64,000 bases of DNA from Monoplex corrugatus. Its lineage: Eukaryota; Mollusca; Gastropoda; Littorinimorpha; Ranellidae. Positions 35,223 to 47,744 of this stretch are shown piece by piece. Position 1 is the first letter of the stretch. Each line of letters begins with the position of its first letter. Position numbers and translations under genes: made by a program. The notes below the pieces were generated by a model. The model made no database searches. It saw only the letters and a list, made by a program, of their open reading frames with translations, and was not told the origin of the DNA. Where the stretch lies: the NCBI GenBank assembly GCA_030674185.1, contig JAPXFY010000026.1, forward strand, positions 37,644,709 to 37,708,708, in the 5' to 3' direction.

Positions 35223-35530
35223 CCTGGTTGGTTCATTCATGAAACCTTGGACTGAAGATCTGGTATGTCGAGTGCAATCCAAGCCCACATTTTTTTTTTA
35301 AAAAGGCTTCTTAGTATTTCCATCATTCTAGTGGTGTCAGCCTAGTATTTTATAAGTCCCTTCTTCCCTACCCCCCCCCCCCCTTCTCGGTTTCAAGATC
35401 TTGCAAGCGCACAGGGTTTTGCGCAGGCTTAGGGAGTCTGCTAGATAAAATGGCTGGCAGATTTAGGTGGAGCGCGTATGGAAGTACGTGTCAGAGTGCG
35501 ATGAATCCCAGTTGAACAAATTCCAAACTC
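35222..35530 (+). mobile_element. SINE family A copy
   Basis: Head TGGTTGGTTCATTCATGAAA and GGTATGTCGAGTGCAATCC, then the body TTCTAGTGGTGTCAGCCTAG, a poly-C tract and CTTGCAAGCGCACAGGGTTT. The head has diverged box A and B regions. Confidence 0.78.
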
Positions 35531-35871
35531 TCTCTTTGTCCTCTCTGTTTTTTTTTTTGTTTTTTAAAAATATTTTTTATTACATGTGCAGAGTTGCAAG
35601 CACTAGCTGTACGACAGATCTAAGAGGACCTAATGCTACTATCTTTGAGTAATGTAATCTTTCGAAGTTTGAGTTTCTGTCCCTCTCAGTCTTCCTGTCA
35701 CTCACCCCCTCTCTTCCAACCTCTCTGTGTCTTTCTGTCCCTCCGTCTCCCCTGCCCCTTGTCTTTCTCTGTCCCCACTTCTGAGAAGTTCTTTCTGTTT
35801 CTCCGTCCCCTCCTTTCTCTTTCTCTCAGTCTCTCTGTTCCCCACCCCATCCCCCTTCTCTTTCACTGCGA

Positions 35872-36075
35872 GCCTCAAGAGCTCAGTTGGCTGAGTTCAG
35901 ATTCACATGATCATGGTTGTGGGTTTGAACCTGGGGTGCGCTACTTTGAACTGACCACCTTACTGCCCATCTGAACAAAATTATTGTTCTGCTGGTGTTG
36001 GTAAGAGGGTTCACTCTGACGGTTATCCCTGTCGGCAATATCGAAGGTAGGTGCTGACTTAAAACAATAAAACCA
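35872..36075 (+). mobile_element. tRNA-derived SINE, family C
   Basis: tRNA-like head CAAGAGCTCAGTTGGCTGAG and GTGGGTTTGAACCTGGGGTG, then GTTATCCCTGTCGGCAATAT and GTAGGTGCTGACTTAAAACA. A tail fragment of the same family is at 22,285-22,370. Confidence 0.78.
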
Positions 36076-36606
36076 ATCAATGATCTCACTCCCTTTCCCT
36101 CTCCCCCTTCCTCTCTCTCCCCCTCAGTATCTCTACAATTTAGTCTTGCTCTCTCCCCCTCTCTCCTTCTCAATTAATTTGTTTCAATTTATTCTATGAT
36201 CATCTTCTGACAACAAAAATACTGTAAAAAAAAACTTCGCTTCTCTCTCTCTCTCTTTCTCTTTTCTGTTTGTCTCTCTGTCTCTTCACATGACTCTCTC
36301 TCTCTCTCGTTCCCTCTTCAGTTATCCCATGTTCGTTGAGTGGGCTTGGGACGATAAACCCGATTAATACCCCCTTCTGTATTGACAAACGCTGATAGGG
36401 ACTTCCTGTCTTGGACACGGAGGCGAAGGGAAATAAACGTGCTGACAGACACGTAGGTAAGGCCAATACAACACAAGATTCCTACCTTCCAGAACAAACT
36501 ATGGCTCATCATGGGCAGGGTTGCGGAAGTCAAGAGTTATTTGTCTTTCTTTACTTACTTTTCAACATCTGGAGATCAAAGTCAGGTGTATAGGGAGGCA
36601 CCCGAT

Positions 36607-37120
36607 GTTCCCCCAGGTCTATGTTCCCCCAGGTCTATGTTCCCCCAGGTATAACATGTTATGTCATATGTCATGTCATGTCATGTGTCATGTCATGTCA
36701 TATGACATGGCAAATGACATTTCTGTCCTGGGGGAACATCAGGACAGAACTTCGAAATTTCTAGAAATTTATATGACATGACACATGACATGACATGACA
36801 TAGAACGTGACACATGACGTGACATATGACATGACACATGACACGACTTATAGCACGATATATAGCGTGACATATGACACGACATACTGCTTGCCATGAC
36901 ATGACATATGACATGACATACGACATGGCATATGCCATGACATATGGCATAACAAGTGACATGACACGTGACAAGACACGTGTGGCATGACATGTGAAAT
37001 GACATATGGCATGACATATGACCTGACATATATGACATATGGCATGACATGACATGACACATGGTATGACTGGAGGAACATAGACCTGGCGGAACATAGA
37101 CCTGGGGGAACATAGACATG
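36607..37120. mobile_element. Fold-back element with degenerate ATGAC core
   Basis: The left end carries two to three units of TTCCCCCAGGTCTATG, and the right end carries the inverse units (GGAACATAGACCTGG). Between them lie about 400 bp of ATGTC changing to GACAT-rich sequence (TGACATATGACATGACA variants), itself largely self-complementary. An internal CCTGGGGGAACATCAGG near 36,728 resembles a further end unit. The whole can fold into one long hairpin. No coding capacity; Met-Ser-Cys-His open frames are repeat translations. It resembles a fold-back transposon or a microsatellite trapped between inverted repeats. Confidence 0.75.
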
Positions 37121-37487
37121 CTCCCGGTGTATACTATCTTTCAGACAGGTAAAAGTGGTTGACTGTGTGGTCAAAAGGTCTCCCTCTTCTCTGGAATGCT
37201 TTATTCTCTTCCAGCCATGAACAATCAGCTACCTATTCACAGAGGGCTTTGGGAGAAAAGGGTGGAGGACAAGAGATTGTTTTCTTTTGATTTCATTCTG
37301 TGTGTGGCCTCACTATAATGCTGCGGCATCTGTTGGCACTGTAACTGTTCTCTCTGACACGTACATGTCATCATTCATGAACAAATACTTAAAACACGTC
37401 TCTGATGGGGAAAAAATTCACAAAAAGGGTGAGAAATAAAAATACAAGGGCACCACTTCTCAAAATGAACACAACAAACACACCACA

Positions 37488-37526
<39 letters not shown>

Positions 37527-38275
37527 AAGTATGACCAAAAAAATCAGAAGTAGGTAAACTGAAATGGCTTCACCATATTTTTTTTCATCACGCTCTAGTT
37601 GAGTCATGAAAAAAAACAAAAAAAAAAAAAAAACAAAAAAAAAACCGAGCACACTAAATACAAAACACAAAAAACAACCAAAATTCATAATATTGTTCAC
37701 CAAAGCCCCCCCCCCACACACACATTTTAAAAAAAAACCAGGAAAATAAACGTGAAGGAGTGGGGTGGGTGGGGTTTAAAAGTTGAACATGGACACCGCC
37801 CTATCATTTCATCATCATGCTCTCATTAAGCTGTGAAAACAAGATTGGATACAAACACCCCCAACCTTCCTCCCTTGCCCCATCCCCCCACCTCTCCCCC
37901 TCCTCCTCTCCCCCCACCCCTCAAAGAAAACATAAAGGCAGGCATAGTGTGGGAACTGTAAGGTGATATGTGGAATGGCTTGCCTATCTAGAATCTCTCC
38001 GGCACTGGGGCCAGGCTGCATGTTCTGCCTGCCTCAAGTTTGACTTTCTGCGTCTTGTGAACTGAAGGCTGAAGGCTGCGACATGCTGGCTGGCCACTCT
38101 GCGTGTGCGTGCGCGCGCACGTGTATTTTGTGTGTGCGAGCGTGCGAGTAGGTGCGTGCGTGCGTGCACGGCTCTCGTTTTTCTGTCTCTCTATGCCAGT
38201 GTGTCTGCGAGTGAATGAGAGAGAGAGAGAGAGAGAGAGGAAGCGAGAGAGAGAGTAGGAGAGAGTGTGAGAGAT

Positions 38276-38342
<67 letters not shown>

Positions 38343-38892
38343 AGTAACCCTTTAACTTATTGAATAAGAATCGTTGGTACTCTCTCTCTCCACCCCCCCC
38401 CCCCTTTCATCTTTCAATAAATGATAGACCTACATCAGTAAATCCTTTGTATTCCTCTCTCTCACTCTCTTAATCTTTCAATAAGAAATGGACCTAAATA
38501 AAAAAATATCCTCTCTCTTTCAATAAGAGACATAGATCTAAATTAAAAAAATCCTTGTTTTCAACTCTCTCTCTCTCTCTAACTATCCCAGGTTCACTTT
38601 CTCCAGTTCAAGAACGATCAAGGAAGTTCTGTTACTGTTTTGTTTGTTCCAAGTTTTGTGTATTTGTTTCTTTCTTGTCTTTAAAGTACGCTTTGACAAA
38701 ACAGCAGATGGCCAACAATTTGCACCCTCTTTGCTGTTGGTTGGTTGGTTTGCTGGTTTGTTTGTTTGTTTCTTTCTTTCTTTTTCTGTTTTTTGTTTTT
38801 GTTTTTTTTTCCGTCCCATTTTCTATACCACCTTAATGGACGAAGAAGCTGGCACAGTTGTTTTTTTGTTTTTTGTTTTTGTTTTTACAATG
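37121..38892. other. Non-coding stretch with simple repeats
   Basis: Contains (CA)n at 37,488-37,522, A-rich runs at 37,608-37,645, (GA)n and (GT)n at 38,218-38,338, and three diverged copies of a unit of about 55 bp (TCTTTCAATAAG...) at 38,400-38,560. No gene recognised. Confidence 0.55.
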
Positions 38893-39268
38893 CAATGATG
38901 ATGATGTCGACGATGATAATCATGATGCTATGGACTTCCATCTAGGATTGAGACTGCATGACAGGGCTGTACTCTACGTTTACAATCATAATATATCCTG
39001 GCGTCAACCTGGCCTGAGAGCTACAGACACCCGTGGTGCTGGTCAGAACATTTGAGCAACACCCTCAATGACGCATCTGTGAAGTGGATGAGACTCGTCT
39101 GTGTGGTCCGTCTTCCCAATGAGCCCATAGCACGTCCAACTCTGGGTAGGAGCCGGTTAGAGCCGAAAATTCCCACAATGACATATTTTTGAACGGACCG
39201 ATGGGTATTTGAACCCACAACCTTCCAGTCGGTAGTCCATTGTGTTAAACCACTACACCATGGCGACT
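38893..39268 (-). mobile_element. SINE family B copy, full head
   Basis: On the minus strand the head reads CCAGTCGCCATGGTGTAGTG (box A) and GTTGTGGGTTCAAATACC (box B), a clear tRNA relationship, followed by CTAACCGGCTCCTACCCAGA and the body. A (GAT)n-like tail (38,895-38,935 in genomic sense) ends it. Confidence 0.87.
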
Positions 39269-39319
39269 GGTTTTGTTTGTTTATTTGTTTGTTCGTTTGG
39301 ATACTGTTGCTGTCGTAGC

Positions 39320-39605
39320 TTTACATCCTCTCAGAGTTTGGAGTTTGCTCAAGAGTGCTCCACCCTACATCTGCCAGCAATTACCTGGCAGGGTCCCTCA
39401 GCCTGCGCTGGTAAGACCTCTAAACAGGTGGGGGGGGGGGGGGGGAAGAGGGAGCTATGTAATACTAAGCTGACACCACCAGAATGACGGAGACATTAAG
39501 ATGGACAGTGAAGAGGGCGTTTTTAATGTTTGCGGGCTGGGATTGAACTCGTGATATCAGATCTTGATTTCACAGCTTTATCAGCAGCAAACCGGCCAGC
39601 CCTTA
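39320..39605 (-). mobile_element. SINE family A copy (uninterrupted reference copy)
   Basis: From its head (reverse strand CTGGCCGGTTTGCTGCTGAT and CACGAGTTCAATCCCAGCCC) through CATCTTAATGTCTCCGTCAT and TTCTGGTGGTGTCAGCTTAG to the poly-C tract. It retains the intact TTAA (39,496-39,499) that is occupied by a MITE in the copies at 7.7 and 32.1 kb. Confidence 0.85.
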
Positions 39606-39773
39606 GAAAAGCCTCATCTCCTACCATCTCTTTCAGACAGTAGCACACAATGTAAAACACACACACCACACACTTATCATACACAGATATCCTTCACTGC
39701 ATAACAACCCCTTTCTAATGCCTGCAGTTCTGAGAAGTACACAAAACAAGCACTGCTTATAAAACAGAATATT

Positions 39774-39775
<2 letters not shown>

Positions 39776-39834
<59 letters not shown>

Positions 39835-39900
39835 AGAGAGATGAGAGAGGGGAGAGAGAAGAGAGAGTGAGAGAGGGAGAGGGAGAGAAAGAGTGAGATG
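39776..39900. repeat. (GA)n microsatellite
   Basis: GA units with GGGG and TGAG interruptions. Confidence 0.94.
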
Positions 39901-40757
39901 GGAAGGGGATGAACTTCCTTGAGGAAGGAAATAACGGAAGGAAGAGAATACATAATACACATACACCCAAGCACGCAAGCAAGAAAGTACGCACACACAC
40001 AACACACACACACACACATACACCACCCATACATTTTATTTTTTATTGATGATGATGATGATGATGATGACGATGATAACATGATACGTAAAATACTAAA
40101 ATGAATTACTTCTAAAATTGACATGTATGTCATCTTATGACAATCAAATTTATTTGTGTTATAGCCACATCTTGTGTTCTTTTAGCAAGTAAGTATGTTC
40201 TGAGTTTTGTTCACACACATACGCGCGCACGTGCATGCACACACACACACACGCACACGCACACACACACACTCACGCACACGCACACACACCTTTGACA
40301 GAGGAAAACTAATGAATCAAAAAGACCCCTGAAAAAGTTAACTTACAGACATCGATACGAGTCTACAAGAGAATATTCTGCTATGTCATTTCACAAACAC
40401 GGCAAACAGTGAGGGAATAGCGTTCTCTGGGTTCTTTCAGGTGCTGATGATAACCACTGGTTGAACAGATACAGTCAAGACTACCCCAGCCACAATGACA
40501 TCATGACCCCTCATTAGTATATGACCTCTGAACCCCCTATTGAACTTCAGTTATGGAGAAAACAGTCATGTGAAAGATCACAAGATTAATCCTATGACAA
40601 ACTTTTCTTCAAGGTCTCTATTTAATATGATTGAAAGCAATAATTCAGTTCATTCAAAATATTTTACCGTTTCTAAAAAAAGAAATTAAATGTAACTGCT
40701 GTCACTGTACCACTACCAGTCACAGTAATAAAACATATATGTAAAAGATACACAAAC

Positions 40758-40783
40758 ACACACATACACACACACAAACAATA

Positions 40784-40848
<65 letters not shown>

Positions 40849-40865
40849 CAAGTACACACACAAAC
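40758..40865. repeat. (CA)n microsatellite
   Basis: CA units interrupted by CCA and AGTA. A smaller CA/CG tract lies at 40,212-40,292. Confidence 0.92.
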
Positions 40866-41299
40866 ATAACTATCCTTTGTACCGCAAGATCACAGCACTT
40901 GCCCACGGAGGTCATGTGTTCAAAGTACTGATTTAATATTCACAATAAGCAGCCACTGTCCTTTGTACCGAACCACAACAACATTAAATATAGGCAAGGC
41001 AGACATTTCATCATAATGATTAATGCATTTTGCTACTGTCAAATTATCTGTTGAATAAGGCAGCCGCTTTTATCATAAACTCAATCATCTGTTTAATAAA
41101 GCAGGTGCTTTTATCATAAACCCAATCATGATTTACTAATGCTATTGATGACTGAGCTTTCCCGTGTAAATGTCTGTTTATAGCAGAAAGCAGCCCTATC
41201 ATCTTACATCCATAGACGGGCAGAGTGTGGAGAATTTTTCTCAGGTCACATGCTTAGCAGGCTGAGTGTACCCTAGCTCAGTATCCTTTGTGCGTATGT

Positions 41300-41330
41300 G
41301 TATGTGTGTGTGTGAATATTTTGGTGTGTG

Positions 41331-41381
<51 letters not shown>

Positions 41382-41382
41382 T

Positions 41383-41416
<34 letters not shown>

Positions 41417-41440
41417 GGCTGTTGTGTGTGTGTGTGTGCG
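41300..41440. repeat. (GT)n microsatellite
   Basis: GT units broken by TTG, GGG and GGCTG. A C homopolymer of about 19 bases follows at 41,563-41,580. Confidence 0.94.
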
Positions 41441-41599
41441 TGCGCATGCACACTGTTTGGTCTATTTTTACAAAGAGCAACGAGCAGCTCTTGACATGGG
41501 CTGTTTGCACAATATAAGTGAAATTATCGTTACAATGTGTGTGCATACCTGCAAATACCTGAACCCCCCCCCCCCCCCCCTTTGTGTGCATAAACATGC

Positions 41600-42345
41600 A
41601 GAACACACATATGCACATTAAAGATCTTGTATGCCATGTCTGTGTTTGGTGGCTTACAGAAATAGGAACACACACAGTGCGCACACTAAAGAAAACAAGT
41701 AAGACTGCCTTCACAGCTGATCATAAAAACCCAGCCATTGATATAAAAGTCCACTCGTATAATCCAAATGTTTGTGGAAACTGCAGCCCACAAACCCACA
41801 TCACCAAAAAGGAAACAAAACAAAACAAAAATCATACAATGCATAACACACAGTTAATTCGTTATGCTAGTGTGGTTCCTCAATGATCACATCTTTGAAT
41901 AAAAAGCATCAAACTTGAAAGCTACATTGAGTCATTTCATTGCGTTAATATACACTGCAATCATACGTATATCATTATCATTTAGAAATGGCGCCAGGAA
42001 CCTGTTCATGTTTTAAATAAACATCTGTTTATAGAAGGACGTCCAAAGGAAAGAAATCAGTTATCTCTGCTGCAAATTTCAAATTGTTGCTTCCATTCCC
42101 ACTTGAAATGCACTTTTCACTAAGCTGATTTGATTTGAGCACAATACAACTTTACCCATCTGCCCCTCTCATGCAGTCACTTAAAGAAAGGTGTAGACTG
42201 GGATGTTTAGAACAGTATTTCACGAAGTGTTTGTTTGTTTGTTTGTTTTTTTTACAGGATCATTGCACTTAGGGAGATTATCTTTGTGCTCACCTTTTTA
42301 AAAAAAAAATCTATGCCACCTTAATGCCACAGAAGCTGGAACAGT
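41600..42345. other. Non-coding stretch, no gene recognised
   Basis: AT-rich, low repeat content, with short TTTG and A runs near 42,230-42,310. No exon supported. Confidence 0.45.
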
Positions 42346-42349
42346 TTTT

Positions 42350-42730
42350 ACAATGCGATGATGATGATGATGATGAGTGATAATCATGATGTTATGGAGT
42401 TCCATTCAGGATTGAGACTGCGTGACAGGGCTGTACTCTAGGCTTACTATCATAATATATCCTGGCATCAACCAGGCCCGAGAGATACAGACACCTGCAG
42501 TGCTGGTCAGAACATTTGAGGAAACCTTCAATGACGCATCCATGAAGTGGATGAGACTCAATTGTGCGGTCCCACTCTTCCCGATGAGCCCACAGCACGC
42601 CCAACTCTGGGTAGGAGCCAGTTAGAGCTGAAAAATCCCATAATTTTTCGAAGGCACTGATGGATATTCGAACCCACAACATTCCAGTCGGTAGTCCGTT
42701 GTGCTAACCACTACACCACGGCGACTGGTA
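42350..42730 (-). mobile_element. SINE family B copy, full head
   Basis: The minus strand reads CCAGTCGCCGTGGTGTAGTG and GTTGTGGGTTCGAATATCC, then CTAACTGGCTCCTACCCAGA and the family body, ending at a (GATGAT)n tail. It is closely similar to the 38.9 kb copy. A further body fragment lies at about 43,065-43,170. Confidence 0.87.
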
Positions 42731-43639
42731 GGTGGTGTGGGGTTGTTTTTTTTCATTACTGCTTGTCATTAATTTGAGGAAGAGGGAGGAAAGAGGAGGG
42801 TAAGAGAAGGAGGTTTCGAAAGCCATGAACTTTGACATGTCTAGAGTTCACAATCCCAGCCTGCAACATAAACATGGCCTGTTGGTTGCTCATCCTTTCC
42901 ATTTATTTCTTTTACCGCCCCATCTTCTGCACCGGTCCTGTGTCACTATCCCCATGCTGCTCGTTTGGGTTCACCTCCAAACTCATGAAACTGAGATCAC
43001 CATATATGAAAGCTGGACATGAAGAGACACAAAATCCAGGAAATCTGTCACAATGCAATAAAGATTAGTATGGCAATATTAGCGCTGACACTGTGGATTT
43101 CCATTTCGGACTGCGACTTTGTAACAGGACTGTACTCTATGCCTGCTTTCATAATGTATCAAAGCATTCGTTTTGTGGTTTGAGCAAATGTCAGATTTTT
43201 CTGATGGAGTAGTTCAAATTGAACAATACGGAGCACAAAAAGAAACGTCTGTGTGTGATGAATCCCTCTTGATGGAATTCACATTTTACACTAAACACAC
43301 CAGAAGATCAAAATAACCCACCCCATACCCAGGCTTGCTCTCTCTCTCTCTCTCTCTCCTCTCTCATGCATTTCATTAACATCTGTGGTTTCAATTTCAG
43401 TCCATTGTAAACTGATGTGATTAACTGCAAGCACTAGTGAACATATGACTACAAAGTAGGACAAAACAAAACTAAGTGACTTTTCTTTTTACTGAATTAA
43501 GTTTAAAAAAACAACAAGATTGTTAGAAGAGAGAATTCAACATGTAGGGCCTACAGCAAATGTTGAGAACCATACAGGAATTCAGGAATTAACAAAAAGC
43601 TTTTTTCTTCTTTTTACGTATTCTAATTTTTGTTGTATG

Positions 43640-43972
43640 CATGTTGTATTGCCCACGCTGTGCAGGCAATAAGTTGCTGCAAAGTCTGCATACTCCGTCT
43701 TCAGTGGGTGTGCGTGCTGGGTGTTTTCACATTTCCATAAGCCACTGGACACTGACATGGCCTAAGGATCTTTACCGTGCATATTTGATGTTCTGCATGC
43801 GTGTACCCATGAATACAGTTCAGGCACTAGCAGGTCTGCATACATGTTGATCTGGGACTTTACAGAACTCTCCACCCTTCACCCACCAGGCGAGAGGTAC
43901 CCATGCAGGACTGAACCCCAGACCTTCCAACTAGAAGTGTGACATTTCACCCACTTGACTACCGTGCCCATC
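43640..43972 (-). mobile_element. tRNA-derived SINE, family G
   Basis: The minus strand begins GGGCACGGTAGTCAAGTGGG (box A) and GGTCTGGGGTTCAGTCCTG (box B). The body contains CCAGTGGCTTATGGAAATGT and GAAAACACCCAGCACGCAC. A second copy lies at 57,440-57,725. Confidence 0.8.
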
Positions 43973-44579
43973 CATGTGTGATTATTCTGTAAAAATAAAC
44001 TGATTGAATTAAATAATAATGTGGCAACATTCTGTTTACATTAAGAGAGCTGCACATGCAATGTAGACCTATTTTTTTCATTCATGCAGACTTTGTTTTT
44101 TGTTTTTTTCATTACAATGTAAGCCTTTTGTGAACAGTAGGGTTTTCTTTAGAGTCTTGTTTTTACTTGCTTTGTTATTCACTAATAGTGTTGATAGTTC
44201 AGTGACAGACCAAGTAAAGACCTCTGCAAGTGTGTATGTGTGTTGTGTACATGCTTACATGCATGCATAACTGCACATGTGTGTGAATGAGTATGTGCGT
44301 GCATGAATAAATGTATGTGAATGTGGGTATGTGTGCTTGTGTGCATAAATGCCTGCACACACGTATGTATGTAAATGTGCATGCACATGTCAGTGTGTGC
44401 ACTTTCAAGCATGAACAAGTTACATATTTTCTTATTCTTTTCATTACATCACAGCTTAGAGTTATCAGCGAACACCTCAATAACAAACAACAAACTACTA
44501 ACCAACATTTTCAAAAAACACTACTGTGGTTTCCAGTGTTGTTACATTTCACAGACACTACACCTCATTTTATAGATGG

Positions 44580-44905
44580 TACTCTGGACTTTGGAGTTTT
44601 TACAAGATGGATTCATTGCACTTGGACAATTCCATATGTGCTCCATCCAAATCCACCAGCAATTATATGGCAGACTCCCTGAGCTTGCATAAAACCATAT
44701 TTTCCAAAGAAAACTTTATGTTACATACAGCAAGGCTTGAAATGGGATGGGGGGGGGGGGGGGGGAGAAGGAACCTATGAAACACTAAGCTGACACCAGA
44801 ATGATGGAAACATTAAGATGGGAAATGAACTGGCCAGTTCTTCCTGCTGCCAGCTGGGATTAACCTTGAGATCTCAGATAATTTGTCCACAGTTCTATCC
44901 AAAGA
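44580..44905 (-). mobile_element. SINE family A copy
   Basis: Genomic sense: CTGGACTTTGGAGTTTTTAC, CATATGTGCTCCATCCAAAT, GGCAGACTCCCTGAGCTTGC, a poly-G tract, ACACTAAGCTGACACCAGAA, an intact ACATTAAGATGG site, and the head CTGGGATTAACCTTGAGATC. Confidence 0.85.
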
Positions 44906-45080
44906 ACAAACAAGCTCGCGTCCAAAATTGGTGACAACACCATAAGTAATCAACACACATTTCCCAAAAAAATTCACACAACAATGTGGTTTCCAATGTC
45001 GCCCACTCTGTCAACATCGTATCTCATTTTACAAATGGAAGCCATCTGTTCTTATTCAAAGGGTACAGTCTTTCGTGGGG

Positions 45081-45220
<140 letters not shown>

Positions 45221-45406
45221 GTGCATGCGCACGCGCGCACAAGGTTTTTGTGTATGAGGACAATCTGCAAGCGCATGTGTAAAAATATGCCTCTGTGTGT
45301 GTGTGTGTTTATGTGTGTGTGCATGAGTGCATTCATGAGCGTGTGCATCTGGGCAATATGTGTGCTTGTGTATTTGTATATGCTTTGTGTGTGTGTGCAT
45401 GTGTGT

Positions 45407-45462
45407 TCGTTCGTTCGTTCTTTGATTTAACGTCTTTTCACTATAAGTGATATTAGACGGTG
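45407..45462 (+). repeat. Dispersed motif TTTAACGTCTTTTCACT next to (GT)n
   Basis: TTCGTTCGTTCGTTCTTTGA is followed by TTTAACGTCTTTTCACTATA and AGTGATATTAGACG, with an imperfect dyad (TTCACTATAAGTGATA). From general knowledge such motifs are common in mollusc genomes, often beside microsatellites and possibly as ends of Helitron-like elements. That family assignment is inference. Confidence 0.4.
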
Positions 45463-45469
45463 TGCGTGC

Positions 45470-45534
<65 letters not shown>

Positions 45535-45617
45535 GAGAGAGAGAGAGAGAGAGAGTGAGTGTATGTGCATGCAGCTAATGTGCACGTGCTTGTGCATTTA
45601 TACCTGCCTCACACACG

Positions 45618-45685
<68 letters not shown>
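45463..45685. repeat. (GT)n / (GA)n / (CA)n cluster
   Basis: GT 45,465-45,532, GA 45,535-45,556 and CA 45,611-45,685 in opposing orientation. Confidence 0.94.
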
Positions 45686-45687
<2 letters not shown>

Positions 45688-46149
45688 GTTTGTGTGTTTT
45701 CTTTATTCTGCTGTCATTACATTTTGACCCCTTCTGACCTTTTCTTTTTAACTGTTCTGTCTTTGTACCGTTTTGTTTTATTTACTCTTTGCTTTGTTTT
45801 GTTTCTATCTTAAGAAAGTAGTTCACAGCAGCAGACTTGTCTCCATGCGCATGTTCTTCTTGCAGATCAGAATAGCTGGGATTTCTTTCTATTTCTAAAA
45901 TTGTTTTAGTTTCTCCACTAATTTTTTTTTCTTTTTCTTCCCCATTCCCGATGATGAGACATGCGCAGAACATGTGTTTTTGACATTAGTCATGCTCTAT
46001 AATGAGAACAGCATACACAGGAGAATGGGTGGAGATCAGAGGTGTGGATGGGGATGGCGAGGGGTTGAAAAGGGCAACTGGGGGAGAGGGAAGGGCAAAG
46101 AGAAGGAATATGAGAAGAAACAACACAAACAATCATGATGTACACATGC

Positions 46150-46249
46150 ACACACACGCTACAGAACACATACACACACACACACACACAAACACACAAA
46201 GAGATATGTATCCATGCACACACACATACACATGCATACAAATATTCTG

Positions 46250-46325
<76 letters not shown>

Positions 46326-46448
46326 GCACACACGCACGCACCCACCCACCCATGCATAGACGCACACACATGCATGCACATACAAGGCTGACAGAGATAA
46401 AGTGTGTATACAAATATTCTCACACATACACAAACACCCACACACACA

Positions 46449-46484
<36 letters not shown>

Positions 46485-46578
46485 CAGAAGGCTGACAGAG
46501 ATGAACAGAAGCAGAGTGACAAAGAGAAAGAGAACACACTAAAAATACATTTTTCAAAAGGGTTACGAAAGGACAAAA

Positions 46579-46660
<82 letters not shown>
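46150..46660. repeat. Compound (CA)n and (GA)n microsatellite
   Basis: CA tracts 46,150-46,485 containing duplicated spacers (CATACAAATATTCT twice, AAGGCTGACAGAGAT twice), then GA 46,578-46,658. Confidence 0.94.
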
Positions 46661-47032
46661 CGAGCAAGAGACAGAGACAAACAGATGCAGAGATAGAGGG
46701 AGAGAGTCACTGTATGACACAGACACATATTGAGATACAGATGACAGGCAGTCTGACACAACAGAAGAGAGACAAGTGTCTACTACTGTATTAACAATAT
46801 GCAAACACACTTTTCTTCTCAGCAGATTAGGGATCAATCTCATGTCTTTTATCGCTTTGTTATTTGTTTATTATGAATGCTGGTGTTTCATCTCTTTAGA
46901 AAATTAGAGATTAAAGTCAAGGATTCTGGAAAGACAATAACCAATTACATAACAGACAATCGTTCATACTGCTGCAGACCATCAGACAGACAAAGTGGTA
47001 ACTAAATAAATAGTAATACACATATCAATCGA

Positions 47033-47240
47033 CATGGTACAATGGTTAAGTGCAACGGGCTACTGATCGGAAGGCTGTGGGCTCAAATCCCATCCATCCT
47101 AGCAAAATCACTGAGAGTTTTCACTGGAAAGACTTAGGCCAAAAAATCAAAGTCTCTTCCTCTCTTGGAAGCGTCACTGAGGATGCTGCATAAATTCTCT
47201 TACTAACCCTGCAAGTGTCTGTATCTCCTGGGCCTGGCTG
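47033..47240 (+). mobile_element. tRNA-headed SINE (family B-like), plus strand
   Basis: Head CGACATGGTACAATGGTTAA and GGCTGTGGGCTCAAATCCCA are a clear tRNA-like box A and box B pair. The body diverges. A block at 47,300-47,420 (GATTCTGTGGCCCTTCATG, GTCATGGTGACCTCAAATT) matches 57,910-57,945. Confidence 0.65.
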
Positions 47241-47559
47241 ATGTCAAGTTATTTTACAAAAGACAGCAGGCATGAAGCGCAGCCTCATAACACAGTCTCA
47301 ATATGAACTCCTCGGTATCATCACAATTATCCCCACACAGCATTGTACAAAACTGTCCCCGATTCTGTGGCCCTTCATGCCCTGCTGTCATGGTGACCTC
47401 AAATTTTGGTGGGTTTGGAAGTGTGATGGAGACCCGAAATGAACAGCAAGGGGGTAGTGACACTGGAGCGGAGCAGAAGACGATGCAGCACAAAAATGCA
47501 AACACACAAACAAAACAGAAGACTAACCCAAAGACGATACTTCACAAAAAAGCAAACAA

Positions 47560-47601
47560 ACAAACAAACATGCAAACAAACAAACAAACACACAAACAAA
47601 G
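47560..47601. repeat. (CAAA)n simple repeat in the Notch intron
   Basis: CAAACAAACAAACA units run to within a few bases of the 5' splice site of the Notch exon at 47,611. Confidence 0.85.
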
Positions 47602-47610
47602 AGGACTAAC

Positions 47611-47744
47611 CTGCAGGACAGGTGCAAGTGTAGTCGTATTGTCCTGCTGTGTGACACAGGCCTCCGTTCTGACAGGGGCTGGGTGCGCATGGAATGTAAA
47701 TTTCTTCACAGTCTGCACCTGTGTACCGGGCAGTGCAGTGGCAC
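47611..47744 (-). CDS. Notch: Notch receptor, exon encoding end of EGF5 and EGF6
   Basis: On the minus strand an acceptor (GTGTTTTCAG) opens a 134-bp exon, phase 2 in and phase 1 out, closed by donor CAG|GTTAGT. The first base completes the Glu codon begun in the exon at 52,605. Reading: CHCTARYTGADC closes calcium-binding EGF5, then IPCAPSPCQNGGLC and YDYTCTCPA form EGF6, whose last Cys is in the next exon. The match to Notch EGF5-6 (PCSPSPCQNGG in vertebrates and fly) is strong. EGF6 lacks Ser or Thr before its third Cys, so the usual O-fucose site is absent there. The product is the extracellular part of a single-pass receptor for Delta and Jagged/Serrate. The following exon is not found in the window. 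Directly upstream in the intron lies a tandem array that seems to derive from this exon. Confidence 0.92.

Noticed and set aside
36693..37174. Met-Ser-Cys-His-rich minus-strand open frames
   Set aside because: They read through the ATGAC/GTCAT core of the fold-back element.
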